Shown: positions 16,373 through 25,992 of the stretch, piece by piece
Position numbering within the stretch: the stretch's first letter is position 1
Layout of the letters: each line of letters begins with the position of its first letter
NCBI GenBank assembly: GCA_036770365.1
Contig: DAIPJH010000013.1
Coordinates: forward strand, 1 to 56,321
Direction: 5' to 3'
DNA: 56,321 bases
DNA from: DAIPJH01 sp036770365
GTDB taxonomy: Bacteria > Pseudomonadota > Alphaproteobacteria > Rickettsiales > UBA998
The notes under the pieces: generated by a model
The model's input: only the letters and a program-made list of their open reading frames with translations
Database searches by the model: none
Told to the model about the DNA's origin: nothing
Program-made: the position numbers and the translations under genes

Positions 16373-18604
16373 ATGGAAACATCGCTGCCTATCCTGATTC
16401 AACCTATCAACTCTCCTGCTGTTGCTGCGGTGAGCCAGAATCCGACGGCAGGTGGGACAACCAATATCGTCCCCACACTCACAGACCTCTCACTAGGAAT
16501 GATGCTCACTGGCAATGTTACCCAACCCAAAAATGCCCAAGGCCATGTGGTCATCTCCACTGAAAAAGGCGACCTCGCACTTAAAACTGATATCCCAATG
16601 AAACGAGGCATTGAAGTCGTCATCCGTTTAGAAAAAACAACTGACGAACTCATGGCAAAGATCATCTCCATTGATAGCAAATCTGTTGCTAAATACGTGG
16701 AATCCATCCAATATCAAACAGAGAATGAAGATGTCATCACGCGTTCCAACTTACTGCAAGAAGAAGGAACAGCACAAACTTCTGTTTCAGGAGACTCAGG
16801 TAAGGCCAGTGTCACCCAACAAACTATCCTCAAAGCAGTTTTAGTGGCCCTTCCTCCTGTCGCAGCGACAACCAACCCTACTTCTACAAATCCACCAACA
16901 CTGCCGTCCCCTCCCATCATCACCATTCCCGCTGCCCTAGAACCTTCGCAAGGCATGGCCACAGCTGCTCCACGCGTCATGACCCAACAAGGCATGATGC
17001 CATTGCTTAGTGGTGCAAAATTGAATTTGACTGTCAACACGATTCAACTACCCCCCAATGTTCCACACACTGCTCTAGATTCCACCACAGCCACCACGCC
17101 CCACATACAACCTCAATCAACTAAGCAACAACCGTTACGCTCTGCTATTGCATCTGGCATTGCAGCTTACCGTAATTTGATGGGAACAGCTCCATCTCCG
17201 CTACCACAAACCACGCCGACCTCATCTCCATTAGCAACTGTCCCTACACCATCTCTACTTCCATCCACACCATCTCAAGCTACACCAACAACACCATCAC
17301 AATCAGTAGCTCCTGCTCAGCCCTTTCCCCCCGTGACAACGTCAACATCTCTGCCGACCCCTCTTCCCGCTGATGCTCAAACCCCATCCGCCTCCCCTCT
17401 TCCTACCCCGCAAACACCTCATATTATTCACACACCTACTCCACCACCACAGATAAGCAACATCATCACGCCACCGCTAGAGCCAGCCATAACAACACCG
17501 CTGTCACACCAGCCAGCAACCACACCAACAATGTCCACGCCAGAACCTCCTGTTTCAACAACCATTCCTCAACCAACTCAAATCTCTTCTACCCTAACGT
17601 CTACTCCTCCCGCCTCGCTTCCTTCCCTACCACACTCTTTACCATCAGCATCTCATCCCTTCATTGCAACCGCAGACCCCATCGAGCAACACCCTAATCT
17701 TATTCAAGCCACCGTCATTCAAAGTGAAGAAAATGGCGATATGACCTTGCACAGTAATGTAGGTACATTAAGGCTTTTCTCTCCAACTCCGCTCCCAACA
17801 GGCAGCATACTCTTGTTGAACATTCAGCAAGTGGAAAACCCTGTATCGCCTGATATTGCTCCTACAGACAGCAATACACGAACTCCTAAATTTTCTGGAA
17901 TGGAAAGTTTGATCGCACTGATTCCACCTGCGACCACCCCTATCACCGACCCATCCGCCATCGCACGCATAGGCAAAGAAATGTTGAACGACATCGCCTT
18001 TCTCTTCGCCGTGATCAAGGGCGGTGATATGAAAAAATGGCTTGGTGAAAAAACCCTGAAACAACTCAGCAATGAGGGAAAGACTGAACTACTTGCACGC
18101 CTAAGCAGTGAATTCCAAACCTTAAAGAATGTCCAAACAGAACCCAAAGAAGCAGGTGGCTGGCAACATTACATGATACCTGTACAGGTTGATGGTAATG
18201 TTGAAGCAGTACGTTTTTTCCACCGTCACCAAGAAAACCAGCAAGAACACCAACAACATAATGAGAAAGAAGGACAAAAACCCCGCATGGAGGCCACCGA
18301 TCACTTTATCGTCGGCGTCGAGCTTTCTCATCTAGGTGAACTCCAACTTGATGGCTTTATCCGTAAAGCAACGTCCACCCCCCAAGAGCCACGCCGCACT
18401 GCCTTTGAGCTGGTCGTACGTAGCGCACAACCTCTCCCCATCCATATGCAATCTCATATACGTGATATCTTTATCAATGCACAAGAGATCACAGGGTTCA
18501 CTGGTAATCTTGCTTTCCGCAGCGGTCATGGTGCATGCCTTCTGCTACCGCAAACGGGAGCAATTACAGCCAACGCTATGGGCATGCAGTCACTAATTGT
18601 CTAG
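16373..18604 (+). CDS. Pro/Thr-rich FliK-like flagellar-region protein
   Basis: 743 residues in three parts. An N-terminal beta-rich region (about 30-110) begins with LTDLSLGMMLTGNV. A very long Pro/Thr/Ser-rich stretch (about 170-450) is of low complexity. The C-terminal domain (about 440-743) includes VGVELSHLGELQLDGFIRK and RTAFELVVRSAQPLP, which looks like the C-terminal domain of hook-length-control proteins (FliK). It has no signal peptide. It lies 19 bases after flhG and ends the flagellar run. The FliK-like role is inferred from architecture and position, not from a clear family match. Confidence 0.65.
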   Translation: METSLPILIQPINSPAVAAVSQNPTAGGTTNIVPTLTDLSLGMMLTGNVTQPKNAQGHVVISTEKGDLALKTDIPMKRGIEVVIRLEKTTDELMAKIISIDSKSVAKYVESIQYQTENEDVITRSNLLQEEGTAQTSVSGDSGKASVTQQTILKAVLVALPPVAATTNPTSTNPPTLPSPPIITIPAALEPSQGMATAAPRVMTQQGMMPLLSGAKLNLTVNTIQLPPNVPHTALDSTTATTPHIQPQSTKQQPLRSAIASGIAAYRNLMGTAPSPLPQTTPTSSPLATVPTPSLLPSTPSQATPTTPSQSVAPAQPFPPVTTSTSLPTPLPADAQTPSASPLPTPQTPHIIHTPTPPPQISNIITPPLEPAITTPLSHQPATTPTMSTPEPPVSTTIPQPTQISSTLTSTPPASLPSLPHSLPSASHPFIATADPIEQHPNLIQATVIQSEENGDMTLHSNVGTLRLFSPTPLPTGSILLLNIQQVENPVSPDIAPTDSNTRTPKFSGMESLIALIPPATTPITDPSAIARIGKEMLNDIAFLFAVIKGGDMKKWLGEKTLKQLSNEGKTELLARLSSEFQTLKNVQTEPKEAGGWQHYMIPVQVDGNVEAVRFFHRHQENQQEHQQHNEKEGQKPRMEATDHFIVGVELSHLGELQLDGFIRKATSTPQEPRRTAFELVVRSAQPLPIHMQSHIRDIFINAQEITGFTGNLAFRSGHGACLLLPQTGAITANAMGMQSLIV

Positions 18605-18679
18605 CTATCGCCCAAAACACTTTACTGTCCGCCTTATCCAAGCTAAACAAAGGCATTCATTGTCACATCAGGCACGCTT

Positions 18680-19708
18680 ATGAACGCTCCCGCCCCACGC
18701 GCAGATTTTTCTTCGACAGACCGCGACATCACTCCATCACTCGCACGTCTGCAAGCATTGGTCGGTGTAGACATGCAACGCGTCAATACCGTCATTACCG
18801 ACGCCATTGCACAACCTGATGTGCAGCTTATTGAAGCGATTGGGAAGCACATCACCTCCTCTGGCGGCAAGCGAATGCGCCCATCCCTTACCCTTGCCTG
18901 CGCATTACTATGTGGCTATCATGGCTCTCGCCATATCAATCTCGCCGCAGCAGTAGAACTCCTTCACACGGCAACCTTATTGCATGACGACGTGGTCGAT
19001 GAAAGCACGATGCGCCGCGGTGATCAAACCGCTAACGCCATTTGGAGCAATCAAGCCAGTGTCTTGGTGGGAGATTACCTACTCGGACGCGCATTTCAAT
19101 TAATGGTCGCTGATGGCACACTCGAAGTCCTCAAAATTCTTGCTGATGCCTCCGCGACCATCGCACGTGGTGAAGTGATGCAACTAATGGCAGCGGGTGA
19201 CGCTTCCACCAGTAAAGAACGCTATCTTAATGTAATCTCCACAAAAACCGCTGCGCTTTTTGCTGCCGCAGGAGAACTTGGTGCAGTCGTTAGCGGTGCA
19301 ACCGAGCATCAGGAGAACCTACGCCTATTTGGGATGTATCTTGGCATTGCCTTCCAATTGGTCGATGATGCGCTTGACTATGCCGCAACTTCTGAAACTT
19401 TAGGTAAAACCGTAGGTGATGATTTTAGAGAAGGAAAAATGACCCTACCTGTCATCCTCGCTTATCAGGCAGCTACCCCTGAAGAGCGCATATTTTGGGA
19501 ACGCACCATGGGAGATCATGATATTTCTGAGCATGATCTCGACCACGCCCTCACCGTGATGACACGCCATAACACCATTGAACAAACATTAAACGAAGCA
19601 CGCAATTACACAGATAAAGCAAGAGATCTATTAGCAGCATTTCCAGCCAGTGATGCAAAACAAGCACTACTAGATACACTCGCCTTTTGTGTGGAACGTG
19701 AATTTTAA
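18680..19708 (+). CDS. ispB: Octaprenyl/polyprenyl diphosphate synthase
   Basis: Trans-prenyltransferase that extends farnesyl diphosphate with isopentenyl diphosphate to make the ubiquinone side chain. GGKRMRP binds IPP. The first Asp-rich motif is LLHDDVVDEST (D103, D104, D107) and the second is QLVDDALDY. At 342 residues it fits the long-chain group. Chain length cannot be read from the sequence with certainty. It stands 75 bases after the Pro-rich flagellar protein and is convergent with the TAXI gene. Confidence 0.93.
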   Translation: MNAPAPRADFSSTDRDITPSLARLQALVGVDMQRVNTVITDAIAQPDVQLIEAIGKHITSSGGKRMRPSLTLACALLCGYHGSRHINLAAAVELLHTATLLHDDVVDESTMRRGDQTANAIWSNQASVLVGDYLLGRAFQLMVADGTLEVLKILADASATIARGEVMQLMAAGDASTSKERYLNVISTKTAALFAAAGELGAVVSGATEHQENLRLFGMYLGIAFQLVDDALDYAATSETLGKTVGDDFREGKMTLPVILAYQAATPEERIFWERTMGDHDISEHDLDHALTVMTRHNTIEQTLNEARNYTDKARDLLAAFPASDAKQALLDTLAFCVEREF

Positions 19709-19728
19709 TTATACGTTCAAAATAGAAT

Positions 19729-20703
19729 CTACTTACCCAGCAAACCAGCCTCTTTATAATAACGCACCGCACCATTATGCAGTGGCGCACTCAAACCATT
19801 AGTGATCATTTGCTGCTTATTCAATGTAGAGAGAATGGGATGTGTTGTTTTGAAATTATCAAAATTATCAAAAACAGCCTTCACCACTTCATACACAATA
19901 TCGTCATCCAAATCTTCAGAAGCTACCACGGTCGCTTTCACTCCAAAACTCTGTACTTCATGAGGGTTACCCTTATACATACCTCCTGGAATAGTTGCAG
20001 GAGCATAGTAAGGATGTTCTTTTACCAAGGCCTCCACCACATCTTTTGGTACAGAGATCAAACGCGACGGACATTTAGTGGTCACTTCTTGAATCTCGCC
20101 ATTAGGATGCCCTGTTGCAAACACAAACGCATCAATCGCGCCAGAACACAATTTTTGCACCTGATCTGCCGCAGAATACTCTGTTGCTTCTTTAAAGACG
20201 CTTTTATTCCAACCCTTTACTTTCATCAATTCGTCCATGGTCGCACGCATTCCTGACCCCGGATTACCAATATTAACGCGCTTACCCTTCATATCTTCAA
20301 AAGATCTGATACCAGATTTATCACGCGCCACAATCGTGAACGCCTCGCTATGCAACGAAAACAACGAACGCAGCTTCTCGTTTGCTCCTTGATCAGCGAA
20401 CAATCCCGCGCCTTTATAGGCATTATACTGCCAATCCGACTGTGCAAAACCTATATCCAATTCTTTCTCACGGATTGCGTTCAAATTGTAAATTGAACCG
20501 CCCGTAGACTCCACCGTACAGCGAATCCCATGTTCTTTAATCTTGCGCTTCACCAAACGACAAATCGTCCCGCCCACAGGATAATACACCCCACGCTCGC
20601 CCGCCGTTCCAAACACAATAAATTTATAACCCGCAGACGCATCTTGATACGCACCGCACATCATCGCCAAGCCCAACATCAGGCAAAGTAACTTATTTTT
20701 CAT
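19729..20703 (-). CDS. TAXI-family TRAP transporter solute-binding protein
   Basis: Periplasmic receptor of a TRAP-type uptake system of the TAXI group. A signal peptide (MKNKLLCLMLGLAMMCGAYQ to ASA) is followed by the family opening FGTAGERGVYYPVGG, ESTGGSIYNL, DIGFAQSDW and VNIGNPGSGMRATMD, the last being a TAXI signature. No DctQM-type membrane gene is next to it, so the partner lies elsewhere or this is an orphan receptor. The open frame runs up to 20808, but the ATG at 20703 gives the signal peptide directly. Confidence 0.9.
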   Translation of the reverse strand: MKNKLLCLMLGLAMMCGAYQDASAGYKFIVFGTAGERGVYYPVGGTICRLVKRKIKEHGIRCTVESTGGSIYNLNAIREKELDIGFAQSDWQYNAYKGAGLFADQGANEKLRSLFSLHSEAFTIVARDKSGIRSFEDMKGKRVNIGNPGSGMRATMDELMKVKGWNKSVFKEATEYSAADQVQKLCSGAIDAFVFATGHPNGEIQEVTTKCPSRLISVPKDVVEALVKEHPYYAPATIPGGMYKGNPHEVQSFGVKATVVASEDLDDDIVYEVVKAVFDNFDNFKTTHPILSTLNKQQMITNGLSAPLHNGAVRYYKEAGLLGK

Positions 20704-20811
20704 GAAATTCCCCAGATTACTAGCTGTTAGCATACACCACCACACACGGCGGGGCATCATAGCAAAACTACTCAGCAAACGCAAGGGACGCTTGCAAGGA
20801 AAACACATAAC

Positions 20812-20849
20812 AAAAAAGGCGTTAAGACTTTCATCCTAACGCCTTTTTT
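20812..20849. terminator. Bidirectional hairpin terminator
   Basis: AAAAAAGGCGTTA and TAACGCCTTTTTT form a 13-bp stem around a 12-base loop. With A- and T-runs on both sides it can stop transcription in either direction. On the minus strand it lies just past the stop of the LdtR-like gene. Confidence 0.9.
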
Positions 20850-20865
20850 CCTACGAGCAATAAGA

Positions 20866-21330
20866 CTAGTACACTTTACGAAAGGCATTCGCCATGTCCT
20901 CTGTCCAGAAACGCTCTAGCTCTTCAAGCTCATTATTAGCTTGCAGCAAGCGTTTCAAGCTTGGATCTTTCTCTTCCAATGCTTTAATATGGCGTTGGTA
21001 CAAATCATCTACCTGACGGCAAATATCTTTGCCTTTTTCAGAAAGTTTGACCTTCACTGAACGCTTATCATGCATCGCACGCTCTTGGATCAAATAATCA
21101 AACTCCACCAATTTTTTCACGTTGTAAGACACGTTAGAACCGAGATAATAGCCACGGTTGGTCAACTCACCCACGGTCAATTCTTCTTCCCCGATATTAT
21201 AGAGAATCAAGGTCTGCACGTTGTTAAGATCTTGAATGCGCTGACGATCCAACTCTGCCTTGATCACATCCAGAAAACGTCTATGCAAGCGTTCCAAAAG
21301 CAAGATGGTATTGATATATGTTGGTTTCAC
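20866..21330 (-). CDS. MarR-family regulator, LdtR-like
   Basis: 154-residue winged-helix protein. The stretch LNNVQTLILYNIGEEELTVG and the recognition segment NRGYYLGSNVSYNVKKLVE are nearly diagnostic of the alphaproteobacterial LdtR-type MarR group, known for control of L,D-transpeptidase and stress genes in Liberibacter. The start is a GTG at 21330 with a strong AGGAGG five bases before it. A 7-bp inverted repeat (21379-21395) upstream could be its own operator. It is transcribed alone and ends at the hairpin terminator. Confidence 0.85.
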   Translation of the reverse strand: MKPTYINTILLLERLHRRFLDVIKAELDRQRIQDLNNVQTLILYNIGEEELTVGELTNRGYYLGSNVSYNVKKLVEFDYLIQERAMHDKRSVKVKLSEKGKDICRQVDDLYQRHIKALEEKDPSLKRLLQANNELEELERFWTEDMANAFRKVY

Positions 21331-21378
21331 AAGAGCCTCCTAGTAAATATTTTATCTATGCATTCAATCTAGCACACT

Positions 21379-21395
21379 AATACTTAACAAGTATT
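21379..21395. promoter_or_regulatory. Inverted repeat, possible operator of the MarR-type gene
   Basis: AATACTTAACAAGTATT is a perfect 7-bp inverted repeat with a 3-base spacer, 48 bases upstream of the GTG start. This is the size and position expected of a MarR-dimer operator used for autoregulation. Confidence 0.5.
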
Positions 21396-21492
21396 GAAGA
21401 TATCGCAATTTCGTCAAGTAACTCTAACATTTTTTGCTAAAATTGTATCTTTCTTGGTTAGGATAGATGCAGTAATCTGACAGTACGCCACA

Positions 21493-23067
21493 TCATGAAC
21501 CATTACGGGTCGGTTTAAGGTTAGCGGGATCGGCGATCAACACCACCGTTACTATCGTCCCTTTCCCAGGGGTACTCTCAATTTTCATCTCCCCGCGGTG
21601 TAATTCCACCAACTTACGTGTCAAAGGCAAACCAAGTCCCGTACCTTCATATTTACGATTAAGCCCACTATCAATCTGCCCAAAACTTTGCAATGCCTTG
21701 GTAACATCCTGCTGACTCATCCCAATCCCTGTATCTATAATCTTAAAAGTGAAGGAAGTACGGTTACCCCCCATCGGCTTACTTTTAGCGGAAATAGTCA
21801 CTTCACCACCCACTTCAGTAAATTTCACCGCATTGGATACCAAATTCAAAATGATCTGAATAAACCGCACCCTATCCGCGATCATATAAGGCATGTCATC
21901 TGCAATGTCTTTTTGAATCAGCACCTTACCTTCTGCCGCACGTTCACTGATAATTGTCAAACATTTGCCAATCGCACGCGTCACATCGAACTCTTCATAC
22001 TCCAATGTGAGTTTTCCTGCTTCTGCTTTTGACAGATCAAGAATATCATTAATGATTTCAAGCAAATGTACCCCTGATTCATGAATATCTTGCGAATATT
22101 CAAGATACTTTTCACCAATACGACCAAACAGCTGGCTGGTGATAATCGAAGAAAATCCAATAATCGCATTAAGCGGCGTGCGTAATTCATGGCTAATGCT
22201 CGCTAAAAAACGAGACTTTGCCATATTGGCACTCTCAGCTTGCTCTTTGGCGCGTTCTAACTCAACATTTTTACGCTGAAGCGCACCATCACGTTCCTCA
22301 ATTTCAGAAAGCATCCCATTAAACGCGCTAACCAACGTGAGAATCTCATGCGGAGTAGTACGCTGCGCATGATCATCCGAAGGTGCGCGGATCGAAAAAT
22401 CCTTATCCTGCGAAATAGCGCGCGCTGTTTTTGCTAGCTCAAAAATAGGGCGCGAAATAAAGTGCTGCAATTGCATTGCCAACATGTACGCCGCCAAACA
22501 CGCAGCCAAGACAATCGTAATTGCGGCCAAGGTTTGCTTTTGAATCGCTTGATGAATATCTCGCAGATCCGAAGCAATATACACCATACCTAATTTTTGA
22601 TCCTTCAGCATAATCGCTTTAACGGTTTCGAGATTTTTTTCTCTAAATTCAGTATATTCTTTTGTCACAACAGGGCATTTTTTAATATCCGACACGCTCG
22701 GCATCATTTTAGACATTGAAGAAACTTTACCTTCACTATTTTCCTCAGAAGATAACGCACTATCCATCATTGGATATTTAGCAAACACTTCACCCGCAGC
22801 ATCATAGATACACGCCAACACCACTGCGGGACGCACTCTGAAAAGCTGGAGATTATCTGTAACCACATCATGACGCCCAAACTTGATCGCAAAGCGGTTA
22901 CGTTCGCCCACGATCGACGCGGTCAATTCCAGATCTTGACGCATCGTATCCTTTAAATTCATAATGCTAGTCAACGTAATAGATACCGTCGTTAACACCA
23001 CCGCCGTGATACTCACAAACAAAATAATCATCACCAAACGATGTTTAATAGAAAGCGATGTTAGCAT
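21493..23067 (-). CDS. CHASE8-type membrane sensor histidine kinase
   Basis: 524 residues. The first membrane helix (about 11-35), a periplasmic CHASE8-like sensor (about 36-175), a second helix (about 179-199) and HAMP (about 200-255) are followed by HisKA with FLASISHELRTPLNAIIGFSSI (phospho-acceptor H293) and HATPase with NLVSNAVKF, DTGIGM and GTGLGLPLT. No receiver domain is attached and no response regulator lies nearby. It is the third gene of the TonB receptor-YfiR-kinase operon, with GGAGGT six bases before the start. Likely input is a periplasmic signal passed from the YfiR-like protein or the receptor (inference). Confidence 0.92.
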   Translation of the reverse strand: MLTSLSIKHRLVMIILFVSITAVVLTTVSITLTSIMNLKDTMRQDLELTASIVGERNRFAIKFGRHDVVTDNLQLFRVRPAVVLACIYDAAGEVFAKYPMMDSALSSEENSEGKVSSMSKMMPSVSDIKKCPVVTKEYTEFREKNLETVKAIMLKDQKLGMVYIASDLRDIHQAIQKQTLAAITIVLAACLAAYMLAMQLQHFISRPIFELAKTARAISQDKDFSIRAPSDDHAQRTTPHEILTLVSAFNGMLSEIEERDGALQRKNVELERAKEQAESANMAKSRFLASISHELRTPLNAIIGFSSIITSQLFGRIGEKYLEYSQDIHESGVHLLEIINDILDLSKAEAGKLTLEYEEFDVTRAIGKCLTIISERAAEGKVLIQKDIADDMPYMIADRVRFIQIILNLVSNAVKFTEVGGEVTISAKSKPMGGNRTSFTFKIIDTGIGMSQQDVTKALQSFGQIDSGLNRKYEGTGLGLPLTRKLVELHRGEMKIESTPGKGTIVTVVLIADPANLKPTRNGS

Positions 23068-23081
23068 AATGTCACCTCCCC

Positions 23082-23690
23082 CTATTCCATTACAATATGT
23101 TCAGCAAGTTCAAGCAACATAGGATCAAGCGTCAACCCAGCCGTCCGCGCATGGGGCATATGAATATCAAACCGCACATTATGCTCTGAAAAAACCCCAA
23201 GATTTTTCTCTGCCACTACGAACTCAATAATGCCACCCTTACGAAGAAAATTCTTATCCGTACCCACTGTCAAAATAGGTAGCTTTGAAACTTTTGCCTG
23301 TAGGGATTGCCAACGTGCATTGTCTTGCGCAGACACCATCAACACATGACACCCTGCCACTCCATCGTCCTTTACATTACCAACAAAACGGTATTGTGCT
23401 GCCGCTTTAGATGCAGACACCATTGTCATCACATCCCGCCCTACAGCATGTTCACTGAGCGTACAAAGACGTATCTTTCCATCTGCCGCCGTATGAGAAA
23501 TTGGCCATGTTGTAACCAAAGGAAAATTCATAACCATCTGCGCAATCACGTGATCACGATCAAGCTCGCGTGAATCCCCTGCATGCATCGAAAAACTTGG
23601 CAATCCTAATAGCGTCGCATACACAAACACAACCAAGAGCCGCATATGCACTTTTCGACAACATCGCAATGAAACCCGTCGTATTCTCAT
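23082..23690 (-). CDS. Periplasmic YfiR-like protein (DUF4154)
   Basis: Exported protein of about 200 residues with a basic N-terminus and a hydrophobic stretch (LLVVFVYATLLGLPSFS). Family features are RLCTLSEHAVG, the paired cysteines (CTL ... GCHVLMVS), PILTVG and GGIIEFVV with a closing IRFDI-like strand (VRFDIHM). YfiR proteins hold membrane signalling enzymes in check in the periplasm. Between a TonB receptor and a CHASE kinase it is probably the link between them. Starts at 23705, 23690 and 23648 are possible; 23690 gives a normal signal peptide. Confidence 0.85.
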   Translation of the reverse strand: MRIRRVSLRCCRKVHMRLLVVFVYATLLGLPSFSMHAGDSRELDRDHVIAQMVMNFPLVTTWPISHTAADGKIRLCTLSEHAVGRDVMTMVSASKAAAQYRFVGNVKDDGVAGCHVLMVSAQDNARWQSLQAKVSKLPILTVGTDKNFLRKGGIIEFVVAEKNLGVFSEHNVRFDIHMPHARTAGLTLDPMLLELAEHIVME

Positions 23691-23692
23691 GC

Positions 23693-25690
23693 CTAGAAAT
23701 CCCATGTGATACGACCTACAACACTACGCCCCACTTCAGTGGGTGTATTATAAAGAAAGGGTGAAAACTCTGAATGTGAAGGTTCAAGCAAGTTCTGTCC
23801 TGTCAGACTGAATTCAACCGCAGACGTGGGTTTCCATCCAATGCGCGTATCAAGACGCACATACGCAGGAATATGATCAGCAGGAAGATTATCAACATAA
23901 TAAAGGAAATTATCCCACTCCCACTCAGGCGTAATATTATAATAAGAACGTAAGCTAGCTTGATGATGAGGAGACGTACCTTCACGCGTTACAATAATAG
24001 AAGATTGAGATAAATCAATATGTAGAAAGGCATAACCTGCTGCCAATCTCCAATCTTTGGTCACATCCCAATTCACCGAGAGTTCAGAACCATAGGATAC
24101 ACCTGTTCCTGTATTATAAGCATTCCAAGGCAAATACGTACTCGTACCAAACGCATCACTGGTTTCTGTACGCGCTGCCCCAAGCTCATTGACATATAAA
24201 TGATCATAATCATGATAAAATAATGAAAGATCATACGCCACATCCTGCAATGGGCGACCACGATACCCCACTTCATAAGCATAGAGATGCTCAGACTCAA
24301 TCGTACGATTACCAATCTGACGCGTAATCACAGGAACTCCAGCACGCAACACCGATGAGTCGTCAACCAAAGATACATCGTCAATCGTACGGTTAGGCGC
24401 ACGTACCGAGCGCGACACCGCACCCCACAACGTATGATTTTCATTTACCTGCCAGCTAAGGCGTGCATTGGGCTGATACTCAAAACCCGAATAATCATTC
24501 GACTCAATCTTTGAACCAAGCGTCAAAAACACACTATTGCCAACCAAAGTGATTTTATCTTGTATAAACGCGTTGACGAGCTGCGTATTACGATTATCAG
24601 GGCTAAAATCAATATAATATGTCCCATCCAAATTATCCTGAACAAAACGATACCCAGACCCCATCACCACATCATGACGATCACCCAATTTTTTTTGATA
24701 TTGAAGCTCACTATCGTATGTATGTACCACATGCGTCCCCAAACGATTACGCACCCGCTTTTCTGTATCAAAATAAGAGGTTAACTGTAACGAGCCACCG
24801 TCATCCATCGTATGTTGAATATTTGCTAGCACATGCCCAGCACGAAAATCACCCTCAGCATCCACTCTATTAAAATGTGCCGCATCAGGCGTCGGGAATT
24901 TATAAATCTCTTGATGAGAACCTTCCGCGTAACTGGTTTGCAGTGAATAGTTCCCATGCTCTGTCTCACCATCAACTTGATGTTCAAATTGATTGATATG
25001 CCAGCTATCACGCTGACTTATGCCACTTGGTGCATCAAATGCATCCGTATCATGGCGGCGTACATAACCACGTGTATGCAACGTATCACTAGCTTCCATA
25101 CCAAATCGCATCACAGCAGAACGCTCTGCATTACCGAGCTGCGTTTCCACCTGCACACCCTGTACATCAGATGCTTTTTTAGTAATGATATTGATCACGC
25201 CATTCACGGCGTTCGCGCCCCACATCGTCGCGCCAGGACCACGAATCACTTCAATACGTTCAATACTGCCCACATCAGGGTTCTGCTCATCCCAATACAC
25301 ACCTGAAAACAACGGCGTATACACACTACGCCCATCAACCAACACTAGTAATTTATTGGAAAACTGCGCATTAAATCCACGTGCTGTCACCGCCCAGTGA
25401 CTTGACCCACTACGCGCCACTTCAACTCCCGGTACGATACGCAGTATTTCAGGAACACTGGTCGCACCACTACGACGAATATCTTCAGAAGTAATCACAA
25501 ATACGGAGGCTGCTGCCTGTGATGCCTTTTCACTTTGCTTCGAGACAGACGTCACTTTTTGGTTCACTAGCTGCTCCAATGACAACAACGTCACATCCGC
25601 ATCATTTTCTGCTGCACACGCAGAAAAACAAACCATCACCCCAAGGGCAACAGCCACACATCCCACTCTTACGCCCTGCATGTTGATCAT
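23693..25690 (-). CDS. TonB-dependent outer-membrane receptor
   Basis: About 665 residues. After a signal peptide the plug domain has the TonB-box-like region, VITSEDIRRSGATSVPEIL, RIVPGVEVAR, ARGFN and RIEVIRGPGATMWGANAVNGVINIITK (residues about 50-165). The 22-strand barrel follows and ends in VGRITWDF with the C-terminal aromatic residue used by outer-membrane insertion. The ligand cannot be told. The gene is operonic with a YfiR protein and a sensor kinase, a known arrangement that suggests sensing as well as uptake. It may start at GTG 25696 or ATG 25690. A perfect CtrA box lies 54 bases upstream. Confidence 0.93.
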   Translation of the reverse strand: MINMQGVRVGCVAVALGVMVCFSACAAENDADVTLLSLEQLVNQKVTSVSKQSEKASQAAASVFVITSEDIRRSGATSVPEILRIVPGVEVARSGSSHWAVTARGFNAQFSNKLLVLVDGRSVYTPLFSGVYWDEQNPDVGSIERIEVIRGPGATMWGANAVNGVINIITKKASDVQGVQVETQLGNAERSAVMRFGMEASDTLHTRGYVRRHDTDAFDAPSGISQRDSWHINQFEHQVDGETEHGNYSLQTSYAEGSHQEIYKFPTPDAAHFNRVDAEGDFRAGHVLANIQHTMDDGGSLQLTSYFDTEKRVRNRLGTHVVHTYDSELQYQKKLGDRHDVVMGSGYRFVQDNLDGTYYIDFSPDNRNTQLVNAFIQDKITLVGNSVFLTLGSKIESNDYSGFEYQPNARLSWQVNENHTLWGAVSRSVRAPNRTIDDVSLVDDSSVLRAGVPVITRQIGNRTIESEHLYAYEVGYRGRPLQDVAYDLSLFYHDYDHLYVNELGAARTETSDAFGTSTYLPWNAYNTGTGVSYGSELSVNWDVTKDWRLAAGYAFLHIDLSQSSIIVTREGTSPHHQASLRSYYNITPEWEWDNFLYYVDNLPADHIPAYVRLDTRIGWKPTSAVEFSLTGQNLLEPSHSEFSPFLYNTPTEVGRSVVGRITWDF

Positions 25691-25743
25691 TACCACACCA
25701 GCTCATCTCTATTTCATCAACAACAAAGACTAACAAACTATGT

Positions 25744-25758
25744 TTAATTTTAACTTAA
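25744..25758. promoter_or_regulatory. CtrA box upstream of the TonB/YfiR/kinase operon
   Basis: TTAATTTTAACTTAA is a perfect TTAA-N7-TTAA. A second near match, TTAA-N7-TTAG, follows at 25766-25780. The region is AT-rich, so one match alone could be chance; the spacing to the start (54 bases) matches the other sites. Confidence 0.5.
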
Positions 25759-25960
25759 ATACAGGTTAACAGAGCGTTAGGATGACATATTTTCAAACAT
25801 AATCACTTTATGACAATTTAATGACATTTTCCTCCACTCCATTGCCTACATTATCTTAATAGTTTATTTTATAAGTTCTTTTTATTGCTTGAACATCACA
25901 CAACCTTTTTCGTGATGACCTCGCAATTAAAGACAGAGAAAGTAATTTCTCTGCTTCGCT

Positions 25961-25992
25961 CCACACAAGCTCACGCTTTTGTGGTGTTTTTT
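25961..25992 (+). terminator. Hairpin with T-run in the leader of the 26022 gene
   Basis: CCACACAAGC pairs with GCTTTTGTGG (one mismatch) around a TCAC loop, followed by TG and six T. It has the form of an intrinsic terminator but lies 30 bases before a start codon, so it may be an attenuator or the end of a small RNA. A separate 8-bp hairpin (25934-25953) stands just before it. Confidence 0.65.
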
